Shown here: positions 1-9,179 of the stretch, piece by piece
Layout of the letters: the number at the start of each line of letters is the position of its first letter
How positions within the stretch are numbered: position 1 is the first letter of the stretch
DNA from: Staphylococcus roterodami
GTDB lineage: Bacteria; Bacillota; Bacilli; Staphylococcales; Staphylococcaceae
DNA length: 64,000 bases
Assembly: GCA_022493055.1 (NCBI GenBank)
Contig: CP092781.1
Coordinates: 186,001 to 250,000 of the forward strand
Reading direction: 5' to 3'
Made by a program: the position numbers and the translations under genes
The notes under the pieces: generated by a model
The model's database searches: none
The model's input: the letters and a program-made list of their open reading frames with translations, nothing else
What the model was told of the DNA's origin: nothing

Positions 1-1692
1 CAGAAGTCATCGAAAGTTGAGGTAAAAGGTGAGCGACCGACGATACATTTCCTAGGACAAGCAAGTTATGAGAATGAAATGAATATTGTTAAAGATCAGT
101 TGGAAAATGCAGGATTTAACGTCAAGATGAATATTCAACCAGATTATGGTAGTTATCGCACGCAACGTCAAGCTGGTAATTATGATATTCAAATCGATGA
201 CTGGATGACAGTGTTTGGAGATCCTAACTATGCTATGACAGCATTGTTTAGTTCTACAGGATCAAATAGTTTATTAAAAGATAAGCATGTGGACCAGTTG
301 TTAAATAAAGCTTCTACTCAAAATGAAGTAGATGTAAAATCAACATATAAACAAATTGAAGATGAAGTTGTCTTTGATAAAGGATATATGGCACCATTAT
401 ATGGATCCAAAAAGAATTTAGTATATGACAATAAAGTGTTGGATAAAAATAGTGTTGGATTACCAAATTCACGTGCATTAATATGGCAACAATTTGACTA
501 TAACAATAGTAAAGAACGAGATACACGTCCACTTGTCATGACGCAACAAGACGGTGAAATTCCAACATTGGACCCAATACGTTCGATTGCGCCATCGGTA
601 TATTCAATTAATATGAATATGTATACAAGGTTATTGCTTTTAGATGAAAATGACCACTTAACAACGAAAGGTTCATTGAGTCGTGATTACGCTGTGAATA
701 AAGATAATAAAGCATTTTATTTTTTACTTAGAGATGATGATTATTTTGCGAAAGTGGTTAATGGCGAAGCACGTAATACAGGTGAACGTGTGTCGGCTGA
801 AGATGTTAAATTTTCTTTAGATAGGGCACGTGATAAAAAGTCTGTGCCTAACAATAATACGTACAATATGCATAAGCATATTAATGATATCAAGGTATTA
901 ACTGATGCAGATATTGATCAGTTGCGTAAAGAGAAAGATAAAGATGATAAATCAATCTATGACAAGCTGATTAAAGCATATAACGTCAAATCATTAACAA
1001 CAGATGGTCAAAAAGTAAATAACAAAGATGGTATTTATCAAATTGTTAAAATTACAACCGATCAATCGATGCCTCGAGAAGTGAATTATTTAACACATTC
1101 TTCGGCTGGTATTTTATCTAAAAAATTTGTTACTGAAGTAAATCGTCAATATCCAAAGGGCTATGGTGATAGCAGTACTCTTCCTGCTACTTCAGATGGG
1201 AAAAATGCGCTGTATGCAAGTGGTGCATACATTTTGACACAGAAAAATACTTACCAAGCAGAGTTTCAACGTAACCCTGGATTCAACGAAACAGAACAAG
1301 GTAGCTATAGTCCAGCAAAAATTAAAAACATCACATTGAAATTTAATGGTGATCCTAATAATGCATTGTCAGAACTTAGAAACCATTCAATTGATATGTT
1401 GGCAGATGTGAATCAAAAACATTTTGATTTAATTAAGTCAGATAAAAATTTAAGCATTATACGTAAAAATGGACGTAAGTCAGTCTTTTTAATGCTAAAT
1501 ATTAAAAAAGGTATATTTAAGACACATCCAAACTTGAGACAAGCAGTTGTGAATGCGATAGATCAGGATCAATTTATTAAGTTTTATCGTGGCGATAAAT
1601 TTAAAATTGCATCACCAATTACACCGCTTGTCGATACTGGTAATGTGCAACGTCAAGATCTAGAAAAAGTTGAGAAAGCCATTAATCAATAA
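1..1692 (+). CDS. gisD: Glutathione/oligopeptide ABC transporter substrate-binding lipoprotein (3' part)
   Basis: The frame is open from base 1, so the gene starts upstream of the window and the signal peptide and lipobox are not visible. The 560 or so residues seen have the fold signature of SBP_bac_5 (peptide/nickel/dipeptide) binding proteins: a segment about an SBP-type entry point (LDPIRSIAPSVYSINMNMYTRLL), the SAEDVKFSLDRA motif and the late LRQAVVNAIDQDQF motif. An RGD tripeptide occurs near the C-terminus (FYRGDKF); S. aureus annotations have called it an RGD-containing lipoprotein. It is followed after 36 bases by ggt. In S. aureus this pair belongs to the gisABCD-ggt glutathione import locus, in which the binding protein delivers glutathione to the permease and Ggt cleaves it. 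The family call is firm; the substrate comes from knowledge of the locus. Confidence 0.85.
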   Translation, partial: QKSSKVEVKGERPTIHFLGQASYENEMNIVKDQLENAGFNVKMNIQPDYGSYRTQRQAGNYDIQIDDWMTVFGDPNYAMTALFSSTGSNSLLKDKHVDQLLNKASTQNEVDVKSTYKQIEDEVVFDKGYMAPLYGSKKNLVYDNKVLDKNSVGLPNSRALIWQQFDYNNSKERDTRPLVMTQQDGEIPTLDPIRSIAPSVYSINMNMYTRLLLLDENDHLTTKGSLSRDYAVNKDNKAFYFLLRDDDYFAKVVNGEARNTGERVSAEDVKFSLDRARDKKSVPNNNTYNMHKHINDIKVLTDADIDQLRKEKDKDDKSIYDKLIKAYNVKSLTTDGQKVNNKDGIYQIVKITTDQSMPREVNYLTHSSAGILSKKFVTEVNRQYPKGYGDSSTLPATSDGKNALYASGAYILTQKNTYQAEFQRNPGFNETEQGSYSPAKIKNITLKFNGDPNNALSELRNHSIDMLADVNQKHFDLIKSDKNLSIIRKNGRKSVFLMLNIKKGIFKTHPNLRQAVVNAIDQDQFIKFYRGDKFKIASPITPLVDTGNVQRQDLEKVEKAINQ

Positions 1693-1728
1693 TATTTTAA
1701 TGATTTAAAGAAAGTAGGAGGATAAAAT

Positions 1729-3750
1729 ATGGTCATTAACTTAAATAATAAACAGAAAACAACATCTAAAGAAGGGTTAATTTCCGTGTCTCATCCTCTT
1801 GCGGCTAAAATTGGTAAGGATGTATTAGATAAAGGCGGCAATGCCATGGATGCAGTCATTGCGATTCAACTTGCACTGAATGTTGTAGAACCATTTGCAT
1901 CAGGTTTAGGTGGTGGCGGGTACTTGTTATATTATGAGCAAAGTACAGGCAGTATAACTGCATTTGATGCGCGTGAGACAGCGCCCGCACATGTAGATAA
2001 ACAATTTTATTTAAATGATTCAGGCGAGTATAAATCATTTTTTGATATGACTACACACGGTAAAACTGTGGCAGTACCGGCAATTCCAAAACTATTTGAT
2101 TATATTCATAAGCATTATGCTAAGTTGTCATTAGAAGAATTAATCAATCCTGCAATTGAGTTAGCTGTGGATGGCCATTCTGCCAATTGGGCTACTGAAA
2201 AATATTCACGCCAGCAACACGCAAGGCTGACAAAGTATCATGAAACGGCGAAAGTCTTTACGAATGAAAATCAATATTGGCGTGAAAATGATTGGATTGT
2301 ACAACCCGAAATAGGTAAGACACTTCAAATATTAAAAGAGCAAGGATTTAATGCATTTTATAAAGGTGACATCGCGGAAAAGTTAGTAAACGTTGTCAAA
2401 AAATATGGTGGCACAATTACTTTAGAAGACTTAGTAAATTATGACATTCAGATTAAAGCACCGATTAGTGCAACATATAAAGACTATGATATTCATTCAA
2501 TGGGACCATCTAGTTCTGGCGGTATCACAGTAATTCAAATATTGAAGTTATTAGAACATGTAGACTTACATTCGATGGGTCCAAGATCTGTTGATTATTT
2601 GCACCATTTGATACAAGCTATGCATATAGCATATAGTGATCGTGCACAGTATTTGGCAGATGATAATTTTCATGATGTACCTGTAGAGTCATTAATTGAT
2701 GACGACTATTTAAATTTACGTAGTAAGCTCATTGATAGTGAAAAAGCAAATATCGATATAGCACATGGGAATATTTCTGATTGCATAAGTCATACAGATG
2801 TTGATGAAAATCATACCGAAACAACACATTTTTGTGTGATTGATAAAGAAGGAAATATCGCTTCATTCACAACATCAATCGGTATGATTTATGGTTCAGG
2901 TATCACGATTCCAGGTTACGGTGTATTATTGAATACGACAATGGATGGCTTTGATGTAGTAGATGGTGGTATTAACGAAATTGCACCATATAAACGACCT
3001 CTAAGTAATATGGCTCCAACGATTGTGACACATCATGGGGAACCGATATTAACGGTAGGAGCACCTGGTGCCATAAGTATTATTGCTAGCGTGGCACAAA
3101 CTTTAATCAATGTATTAGTGTTCGATATGAATATTCAGGAAGCTATTGATGAACCTAGAATTTATAGTAGCCATCCTAATCGTATCGAATGGGAGCCTCA
3201 ATTTTCACAGTCTACAATATTAGCATTAATCGCACGGGGACATGCGATGGAACATAAACCAGATGCCTATATTGGAGACGTACATGGGTTACAGGTTAAT
3301 CTGAATACACGTGAAGCTTCGGGAGGTGCTGATGATACGAGGGAAGGCACAGTGATAGGTGGCGATGTATTATCAATTAGAAAACAACCATTACCTAGTC
3401 GCGAAATATACGATAATGACACCCATCGTGTATATTTCAATGATGTGCAGTTACCATTATTAGCAGAACAAGTACGATGGATGCATAACAAATGTTGGAT
3501 TGAGGAAAGTGTTATAAGAATCATTTTCCCTGGAGTTAGTGCACATATTGAAGATTTGAGAAGTTATGATATCGACGGAGAAAATTATATAGATATTGCC
3601 TGGTTGGCACGGAAGAAAGGTTGTCAAGTTACCTTAAAGGATGACAGTTTATACTTAAATGATGAAACGTATCATTCAGTAAAACGAAACACAAATGCAT
3701 ACTATAGATACGATCGAGATAGTATCTATAGTATGCATTTGTGTGTTTGA
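1729..3750 (+). CDS. ggt: Gamma-glutamyl transferase
   Basis: Ntn-hydrolase that self-cleaves and releases glutamate from glutathione or gamma-glutamyl peptides. The autocatalytic threonine is T365 in TTHFCV, followed by the DKEGNIASFTTSIG segment. Other family motifs are GLGGGGYLLYY near residue 65, PLSNMAPTIV and GAPGAISI. Start: ATG with GTAGGAGG seven bases upstream. The protein has 673 residues, about 90 more than typical bacterial enzymes. The extra C-terminal part (IDIAWLARKKGCQVTLKDDSLYLND) resembles the small copper-amine-oxidase N-domain-like repeat, which is an inference. The last 20 residues are encoded by a perfect 23-bp inverted repeat (see the entry at 3689). No classical Sec signal peptide is seen at this start. 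It lies directly behind the glutathione-binding protein gene, consistent with nutrient sulfur acquisition from glutathione. Confidence 0.93.
   Translation: MVINLNNKQKTTSKEGLISVSHPLAAKIGKDVLDKGGNAMDAVIAIQLALNVVEPFASGLGGGGYLLYYEQSTGSITAFDARETAPAHVDKQFYLNDSGEYKSFFDMTTHGKTVAVPAIPKLFDYIHKHYAKLSLEELINPAIELAVDGHSANWATEKYSRQQHARLTKYHETAKVFTNENQYWRENDWIVQPEIGKTLQILKEQGFNAFYKGDIAEKLVNVVKKYGGTITLEDLVNYDIQIKAPISATYKDYDIHSMGPSSSGGITVIQILKLLEHVDLHSMGPRSVDYLHHLIQAMHIAYSDRAQYLADDNFHDVPVESLIDDDYLNLRSKLIDSEKANIDIAHGNISDCISHTDVDENHTETTHFCVIDKEGNIASFTTSIGMIYGSGITIPGYGVLLNTTMDGFDVVDGGINEIAPYKRPLSNMAPTIVTHHGEPILTVGAPGAISIIASVAQTLINVLVFDMNIQEAIDEPRIYSSHPNRIEWEPQFSQSTILALIARGHAMEHKPDAYIGDVHGLQVNLNTREASGGADDTREGTVIGGDVLSIRKQPLPSREIYDNDTHRVYFNDVQLPLLAEQVRWMHNKCWIEESVIRIIFPGVSAHIEDLRSYDIDGENYIDIAWLARKKGCQVTLKDDSLYLNDETYHSVKRNTNAYYRYDRDSIYSMHLCV
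3689..3744. repeat. Perfect 23-bp inverted repeat at the 3' end of ggt, terminator-like
   Basis: The arms 3689-3711 and 3722-3744 are exact reverse complements (left arm begins ACACAAATGCATAC) with a 10-base loop. The ggt stop codon lies six bases after the right arm. The RNA hairpin would be very stable, but only a short U run (GTTTGAT) follows, so intrinsic termination is possible but not proven. The hairpin encodes the final residues of Ggt. Confidence 0.8.
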
Positions 3751-3876
3751 TATGAAGTTTGAAGTGGATTTTGATTTTTGTTGAACTAAAGGATGCGGTT
3801 TCAAATTTTAGAGTGACGCTTGAGTGTAGTAATGTTGAAGTTGTTATAAGAAACGCTAGACGCCTTTGTAAAATAT

Positions 3877-3978
3877 AAAACGCCCCACAAATTCGTTTTT
3901 TATGTACACCTCAATAGTTAGTCTGAAATCTAACTAGATGTGATTAGGTACAATTAAATGAATGACGTGAGGCGTTTT
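3877..3978. repeat. Nested inverted-repeat element between ggt and the next gene
   Basis: The outer arms AAAACGCCCCACA (3877-3889) and CGTGAGGCGTTTT (3966-3978) pair at 11 of 13 positions. Inside are TGTAC/GTACA and a perfect 7-bp pair TAGTTAG (3915-3921) / CTAACTA (3930-3936). It lies between a plus-strand and a minus-strand gene, so it may serve both as a terminator, with T runs at both ends. It may also be a small non-autonomous mobile-element relic. The rest of the 300-base gap holds no recognisable gene. Confidence 0.6.
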
Positions 3979-4049
3979 TATAATGTGTGATTTTAGTATG
4001 TTAAACGATAATCAATGATTTGGTTATTTCTATAATTACATCATAAATA

Positions 4050-4823
4050 TTAATGTTCACTTATTTTATTATAAGTAAGGCTTTCTTGGTATATAATTTG
4101 GTCTTTTCCAGGACTTGAAAAATAAAAATAAAGTTTCTGATCTTGATGTTTATTACCTTTTAAATCACTCATTCCCTTTAATTCCACCTTTGTTGATGCG
4201 TTTTTAGGAATATTATATCTACGTTTTAATTGTTTAACGTTTGGATTATCGTTCGACAACTTACCAGATAAATTATAATAATCAGTAGTAGGATCATGTG
4301 TGATTTTCAAATCATTACTGTTTAAAATACTTGGTAAATCGCCACTTTGAATCAAAAATTGATTGTTTTCGATTTTTTGTTTCAGCGCGGGATCTTTTAC
4401 GTCTTTTGTGAAAACGATTTTATTATTAACTACTTTTACTGGATAACTTTTGTATGTCGAGTCAGTAGCATTTTTTCTATCGTTTGTAGTTGTGTCATAT
4501 TCACCAGTTATTTTATGTGTGTTCTTATCTACTTTTAACAACATACGGTCTTCTTTTAAAAGCTCATCTGATCCAACAACTGAATAAGAGGATTCTATAT
4601 ACCATGTGTCTTGATCATTATTTTCGTAATGGGGGTTATCGTGACCATCAATTTCATAAAGCGTTTCTAAGTTTTTAATAGGATATGTACTTAGTACTTT
4701 TTTAAGACCATCTTTCAAATGAATTTGTTCCCACTTCATTGCCAAAAACATACCGCCACTGACTAAAATTGAAATAATAATAATTGCTGCTAAGTTTAAC
4801 CAGAAAATTTTATACGCTTTCAT
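4050..4823 (-). CDS. DUF576 (tandem lipoprotein/Csa1) family protein lacking the lipobox cysteine
   Basis: The body matches the staphylococcal tandem-lipoprotein family in order: KKVLSTYPIKNLETLYEIDG, a DTWYIESS segment (usually GTWxINS), YPVKVVNNKIVFTK, LKQKIENNQFLIQ, LSNDNPNVKQLKRRYNIP and LKGMSDLKGN. Start: ATG at 4823 with AAAGGTGTG upstream, giving 257 residues; an 11-codon longer frame has no ribosome site. Residues 5-29 form one hydrophobic segment (NLAAIIIISILVSGGMFLAM). Where a lipoprotein would have VSGC this protein has VSGG, so it should stay as a membrane-anchored protein and not be lipidated. It stands alone here, away from the usual tandem arrays of genomic islands. The family's function (surface antigens with a role in host-cell interaction) is known only for paralogues. 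Confidence 0.75.
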   Translation of the reverse strand: MKAYKIFWLNLAAIIIISILVSGGMFLAMKWEQIHLKDGLKKVLSTYPIKNLETLYEIDGHDNPHYENNDQDTWYIESSYSVVGSDELLKEDRMLLKVDKNTHKITGEYDTTTNDRKNATDSTYKSYPVKVVNNKIVFTKDVKDPALKQKIENNQFLIQSGDLPSILNSNDLKITHDPTTDYYNLSGKLSNDNPNVKQLKRRYNIPKNASTKVELKGMSDLKGNKHQDQKLYFYFSSPGKDQIIYQESLTYNKISEH

Positions 4824-5010
4824 ACATTCACACCTTTTCTTAAAATACTTAATTAACACTATAATAATATATTTTAAAAATATTTACATCAGTATTAAAG
4901 TGAATATCAAATTTTAAATTTATAAAAATAATAGGTATTTATAAAAAGTGGAAAATGCATACAATAAAAAACTGTATGACGTTGAGGAGTCACACAGTGT
5001 AATTAAAAAT

Positions 5011-5637
5011 TTAAAATGTAGTTGCTAATTTTTCAGCATTATTAATACTTGTTGCTTTAATTTCTTCAGTCTTATGAGGTTCGGCATTGTGGCCTTCGAT
5101 AATGATTGTTTCATATGATGGTACACCTAAGAATGTCATAATTGTTCTTAAATAACGATCACCCATTTCAAAATCAGCAGCAGGGCCCTCTGTATAATAG
5201 CCGCCACGAGATTGAATGTGTAATACTTTTTTGTCAGTTAGTAAACCTTGTGGTCCTTCCGCAGAGTATTTAAAAGTTTTACCTGCAATTGAAATAGCAT
5301 CAATATATGTTTTGACTACAGGAGGGAAAGAAAGGTTCCACATAGGTGTCACAAATACATATTTATCAGCGCTTAGAAATTCTTCTAAAATGTCACTCAA
5401 TCTAGAAACTTTCATTTGTTCATCATCTGTTAATGTCTCGCCATTGTTAATTTTTCCCCAACCAGTTAATACATCTTTGTCGATGGCTGGAATATAAGTT
5501 TCAAATAAATCAATATGTTTCACTTCATCGTCAGGATGTTGTTGTTGGTAAGTCTCTATAAATGCTTTACCAGCCGCCATAGAATTTGATACTAATTCAT
5601 TAAAGGGATGTGCTGTAATATACAATACTTTCGCCAT
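5011..5637 (-). CDS. azoR: FMN-dependent NADH-azoreductase (AzoR/AcpD family)
   Basis: A 208-residue flavodoxin-fold quinone/azo reductase that transfers two electrons from NAD(P)H through FMN to quinones or azo bonds. Visible family landmarks are [17 protein letters not shown] at the N-terminus (the FMN phosphate site), [21 protein letters not shown] in the middle (flavin and dimer contacts) and [12 protein letters not shown] near residue 140. Start: ATG at 5637 preceded by AGAGGAGAATTTTTAT. The length matches the family. It is a single gene with a 187-base gap to its upstream neighbour. The older name AcpD (acyl-carrier phosphodiesterase) is a misassignment for this family. The physiological substrate is probably a quinone, which is an inference. 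Confidence 0.92.
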   Translation of the reverse strand: MAKVLYITAHPFNELVSNSMAAGKAFIETYQQQHPDDEVKHIDLFETYIPAIDKDVLTGWGKINNGETLTDDEQMKVSRLSDILEEFLSADKYVFVTPMWNLSFPPVVKTYIDAISIAGKTFKYSAEGPQGLLTDKKVLHIQSRGGYYTEGPAADFEMGDRYLRTIMTFLGVPSYETIIIEGHNAEPHKTEEIKATSINNAEKLATTF

Positions 5638-5833
5638 ATAAAAATTCTCCTCTATTTCTATTTTAATTGAGTATAATTAATATACTAGATATAAAATTTA
5701 ATTACAACTGATAAGCTCCATGATAACTATACACTTAAGGTAGTAGTACCAAAGTATGAGTGCAATTAATTATGAAATAACAGATTTAGAATATATACTA
5801 AATATCCTAAACATATAAAGGATGGATGCCACG

Positions 5834-6412
5834 ATGACAAGACGACCTAAACGTATTTTGGCAACAATACTACTTTTTCTACCCTTATTATTAGCTGTTT
5901 TTTATATAGATGACATTCAAAAATGGTTTAACCAATATACTAATAAATTAACGCAAGATAATAAAGGACAAGGACACTCAAAATGGGAAGACTTTTTTAA
6001 AGGGAGTCGGGTTACTGAAACTTTTGGGAAATATAATCATTCTCCATTTGAAGGTAAACATTATGGTATAGATTTTGCATTGCCAAAAGGTACTCCAATT
6101 AAAGCGCCAACGAATGGCAAAGTAACACGAATTTTTAATAATGAATTAGGCGGTAAGGTATTACAGATTGCTGAAGATAATGGAGAGTATCACCAATGGT
6201 ACTTACACTTAGACAAATATAACGTCAAAGTAGGTGATCGTGTTAAAGTTGGGGATATTATTGCGTATTCTGGTAATACAGGTAAACAAACGACAGGCGC
6301 ACATTTACATTTTCAAAGAATGAAGGGTGGCGTAGGTAATGCCTATGCAGAAGATCCACAACCATTTATAGATAAGTTACCTGATGGGGAACGTAGTCTA
6401 TATGATTTATAG
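5834..6412 (+). CDS. M23 family metallopeptidase, membrane-anchored
   Basis: Peptidoglycan endopeptidase-type domain with a complete zinc site. Numbering from an ATG four codons upstream, the ligands are H80 and D84 in KHYGIDFAL and H163 in GAHLHF, with H129 in WYLHLD as the probable catalytic partner. The glycine-rich loops GTPIKAPTNGKV and VGDIIAYSGNTG are typical of LytM/lysostaphin-type domains. The N-terminus (RRPKRILATILLFLPLLLAVFYID) is a single membrane segment with a positive inside face and no clear cleavage site, so the enzyme is probably anchored facing the wall. The start at 5834 fits AAAGGATGG with normal spacing; the ATG at 5822 overlaps that site. It is one of several S. aureus M23 proteins; its cross-bridge specificity cannot be read from sequence. 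Confidence 0.85.
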   Translation: MTRRPKRILATILLFLPLLLAVFYIDDIQKWFNQYTNKLTQDNKGQGHSKWEDFFKGSRVTETFGKYNHSPFEGKHYGIDFALPKGTPIKAPTNGKVTRIFNNELGGKVLQIAEDNGEYHQWYLHLDKYNVKVGDRVKVGDIIAYSGNTGKQTTGAHLHFQRMKGGVGNAYAEDPQPFIDKLPDGERSLYDL

Positions 6413-6442
6413 TTTGGAAGTATGCCGGCAGTCTAAAATTTA

Positions 6443-6494
6443 AGCAATCATTATGTGGGTAGGATACTACTTATATAATGGTTGCTATTTTTTT
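6443..6494 (+). terminator. Rho-independent terminator after the M23 peptidase gene
   Basis: Stem AGCAATCATTAT (6443-6454) with ATAATGGTTGCT (6475-6486), one G-U pair, followed by ATTTTTTT. The following bases up to 6660 hold no gene. Confidence 0.8.
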
Positions 6495-6666
6495 GACTGA
6501 AAATCGAAATGCCAAGTCATACTTGTTTGATTTGTTTGCTAGTTAAAATGCGAAGGATGTTTGCTAACAGTATCACACAAAAACACATAGAACATCATAA
6601 TTGGCATACAGAAAATAGTTGTGCACGATAACTATTTTTTGTGTAAAAGTATAATTCTGAAAGTAA

Positions 6667-6746
6667 TGTAAACGTTTACAATTTATGATTGACATTAATA
6701 ATGACTGACTATATGATTTATGTAAGTATTTGTGCAAACGTTTTCA
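6667..6746 (+). promoter_or_regulatory. Promoter of the sugar importer operon with two cre-like operators
   Basis: A strong sigma-A type promoter is visible: TTGACA (6689-6694), a 17-base spacer and TATGAT (6712-6717). It is bracketed by TGTAAACGTTTACA (6667-6680), a perfect palindrome matching the CcpA cre consensus, and TGCAAACGTTTTCA (6733-6746), a second cre-like site in the transcribed leader. The arrangement predicts carbon catabolite repression, by roadblock from the downstream site. A LacI-family local regulator is an alternative, but none is encoded nearby. Confidence 0.75.
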
Positions 6747-6795
6747 CGAAATGTATTACACAATAAAAGTTTAAACAAAGTATGGGAGGCATAAC

Positions 6796-7893
6796 ATGGC
6801 AGAACTAAAGTTAGAGCATATTAAAAAGACGTATGACAATAACAACACTGTAGTGAAAGACTTCAATTTACATATTACTGACAAAGAATTTATTGTATTT
6901 GTCGGACCATCAGGATGCGGTAAATCTACAACATTACGTATGATTGCGGGTCTAGAGTCTATCACATCCGGGGATTTCTATATTGATGGGGAACGCATGA
7001 ATGATGTTGAACCTAAGAACAGAGACATTGCGATGGTATTTCAAAATTATGCATTATATCCACATATGACTGTTTTTGAAAATATGGCATTTGGACTAAA
7101 GCTGCGTAAAGTTAACAAAAAAGAGATTGAACAAAAAGTTAATGAAGCAGCAGAAATACTAGGTTTAACTGAGTATCTTGGACGTAAACCAAAGGCGTTA
7201 TCAGGTGGACAACGACAACGTGTTGCTTTAGGTAGAGCTATTGTAAGAGATGCGAAAGTATTTTTAATGGATGAACCATTATCAAATCTAGATGCGAAGC
7301 TACGTGTACAGATGCGTACAGAAATTTTGAAATTACATAAGCGACTTAATACTACAACGATTTATGTCACACATGACCAGACTGAAGCGTTGACAATGGC
7401 TAGTCGAATTGTTGTTTTAAAAGATGGCGACATTATGCAAGTTGGCACACCAAGAGAGATATACGACTCGCCGAATTGCATATTTGTGGCGCAATTTATC
7501 GGCTCTCCAGCGATGAATATGTTGAAAGCTACAGTTGAAATGGATGGGTTGAAAATTGGGACACACCATTTTAAATTACATAATAAAAAATTTGAAAAGT
7601 TAAAAGACGCTGGCTATCTAGATAAGGAAATCATTTTAGGTGTTAGAGCTGAAGACATTCATGAAGAACCGATATTTATACAATCCTCTCCAGATACACA
7701 ATTTGTATCTGAAGTAGTTGTATCTGAATTGTTAGGTTCTGAAATTATGGTACATAGTACATTCCAAGGAATGGAATTAATTTCTAAATTAGATTCAAGA
7801 ACGCAAGTGATGGCGAATGACAAGATTACATTAGCATTTGATATGAACAAGTGTCACTTTTTTGATGAAAATACTGGAAATCGAATTGTTTAA
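6796..7893 (+). CDS. Sugar ABC transporter ATP-binding protein (MsmX/UgpC type)
   Basis: A 365-residue cytoplasmic ATPase that energises carbohydrate importers of the CUT1 class. Seen: Walker A G37-T45 (GPSGCGKST), Q-loop [11 protein letters not shown], signature LSGGQ at 135-139, Walker B with D159-E160, H-loop YVTHDQTEA, and a C-terminal TOBE/MOP-like regulatory domain from about residue 240 ([23 protein letters not shown]). Start: ATG preceded by ATGGGAGGC. It is the first gene of the operon, behind a cre-controlled promoter and 12 bases before the binding-protein start. MsmX-type ATPases can serve several importers in Firmicutes, so this one may also power other sugar permeases in the cell. 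S. aureus annotations use msmX or ugpC for it. Confidence 0.92.
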   Translation: MAELKLEHIKKTYDNNNTVVKDFNLHITDKEFIVFVGPSGCGKSTTLRMIAGLESITSGDFYIDGERMNDVEPKNRDIAMVFQNYALYPHMTVFENMAFGLKLRKVNKKEIEQKVNEAAEILGLTEYLGRKPKALSGGQRQRVALGRAIVRDAKVFLMDEPLSNLDAKLRVQMRTEILKLHKRLNTTTIYVTHDQTEALTMASRIVVLKDGDIMQVGTPREIYDSPNCIFVAQFIGSPAMNMLKATVEMDGLKIGTHHFKLHNKKFEKLKDAGYLDKEIILGVRAEDIHEEPIFIQSSPDTQFVSEVVVSELLGSEIMVHSTFQGMELISKLDSRTQVMANDKITLAFDMNKCHFFDENTGNRIV

Positions 7894-7905
7894 GGGGGAA
7901 TGTTC

Positions 7906-9177
7906 ATGTCTAAATTTTTAAAATGTATCACGTTAGTTATTGCAATGTTATTAATCGTAACTGGATGTGGCCCTAATCGTTCGAAGGAAGATATTGATAA
8001 AGCATTAAATAAAGATAATTCTAAAGAAAAGCCGAATCAACTTACGATGTGGGTGGATGGCGACAAGCAGATGGCTTTTTATAAAAAAATTACTAATCAG
8101 TATACTAAAAAAACTGGTATAAAAGTAAAACTTGTAAATGTGGGTCAGAATGATCAATTAGAAAATATTTCACTAGATGCACCTGCTGGGAAAGGACCAG
8201 ATATCTTTTTTTTAGCACATGATAATACTGGAAGTGCATATCTACAAGGCTTAGCTGCGGAAATTAAATTATCAAAAGATGAGTTAAAAGGTTTCAATAA
8301 ACAAGCGCTTAAAGCGATGAATTATGACAACAAACAACTAGCATTACCTGCTATCGTTGAAACAACTGCACTTTTCTATAATAAAAAGTTAGTGAAAAAT
8401 GCGCCACAAACGTTAGAAGAAGTTGAAGCGAATGCTGCCAAATTAACAAATAGTAAAAAGAAACAATACGGTATGCTATTCGATGCTAAAAACTTCTATT
8501 TTAATTATCCATTTTTATTTGGAAATGACGATTATATTTTCAAGAAAAATAGCAGTGAATATGATATCCATCGATTAGGATTGAATTCTAAAAATGTAGT
8601 AAAGAATGCTGAACGTTTACAAAAATGGTATGACAAAGGGTATCTCCCAAAAGCTGCTACTCATGATGTGATGATTGGTCTTTTTAAAGAAGGCAAAGTA
8701 GGACAATTTGTAACGGGACCATGGAATATTAATGAGTATCAAGAGACATTTGGTAAAGATCTTGGTGTGACAACATTGCCTACAGATGGTGGCAAACAGA
8801 TGAAGCCGTTTCTTGGCGTACGTGGTTGGTATCTATCTGAATATAGTAAGCATAAGTATTGGGCTAAAGACTTAATGTTGTATATCACTAGTAAAGATAC
8901 ATTACAAAAGTATACAGATGAAATGAGCGAAATTACTGGTCGTGTGGATGTGAAATCATCTAATCCGAATTTGAAAGTGTTTGAAAAACAAGCGCGTCAC
9001 GCTGAACCGATGCCTAATATTCCAGAAATGAGACAAGTTTGGGAACCGATGGGCAATGCCAGTACATTTATCTCGAATGGTAAGAATCCTAAAGAAGCTT
9101 TAGATGAAGCAACGAATGATATTACGCAAAATATTAAGATTCTACATCCATCAAAAAATGATGAGAAAGGAGATTAG
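7906..9177 (+). CDS. Sugar ABC transporter substrate-binding lipoprotein (MalE-like)
   Basis: Extracellular solute-binding protein, SBP_bac_1 class. The N-terminus MSKFLKCITLVIAMLLIVTGCG is a lipoprotein signal with lipobox VTGC, so the mature protein is lipid-anchored at the outer face of the membrane. The body shows the maltose-binding pattern: LTMWVDGDKQMAFYKKITNQYTKKTGIKVKL, PAGKGPDIFFLAHDNTG, GQFVTGPWNI and a C-terminal EPMPNIPEMRQVWEPMGNA. The start at 7906 has AAGGGGG seven bases upstream; the ATG at 7900 almost abuts it. It is usually annotated as maltose/maltodextrin-binding, but the downstream oxidoreductases and isomerase suggest another glycoside or oxidised sugar. That is inference. 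Confidence 0.88.
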   Translation: MSKFLKCITLVIAMLLIVTGCGPNRSKEDIDKALNKDNSKEKPNQLTMWVDGDKQMAFYKKITNQYTKKTGIKVKLVNVGQNDQLENISLDAPAGKGPDIFFLAHDNTGSAYLQGLAAEIKLSKDELKGFNKQALKAMNYDNKQLALPAIVETTALFYNKKLVKNAPQTLEEVEANAAKLTNSKKKQYGMLFDAKNFYFNYPFLFGNDDYIFKKNSSEYDIHRLGLNSKNVVKNAERLQKWYDKGYLPKAATHDVMIGLFKEGKVGQFVTGPWNINEYQETFGKDLGVTTLPTDGGKQMKPFLGVRGWYLSEYSKHKYWAKDLMLYITSKDTLQKYTDEMSEITGRVDVKSSNPNLKVFEKQARHAEPMPNIPEMRQVWEPMGNASTFISNGKNPKEALDEATNDITQNIKILHPSKNDEKGD

Positions 9178-9179
9178 TT

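Noticed and set aside
4347..4678. Plus-strand frames inside the DUF576-family gene
   Set aside because: No ribosome sites and full overlap with a recognisable minus-strand family protein.
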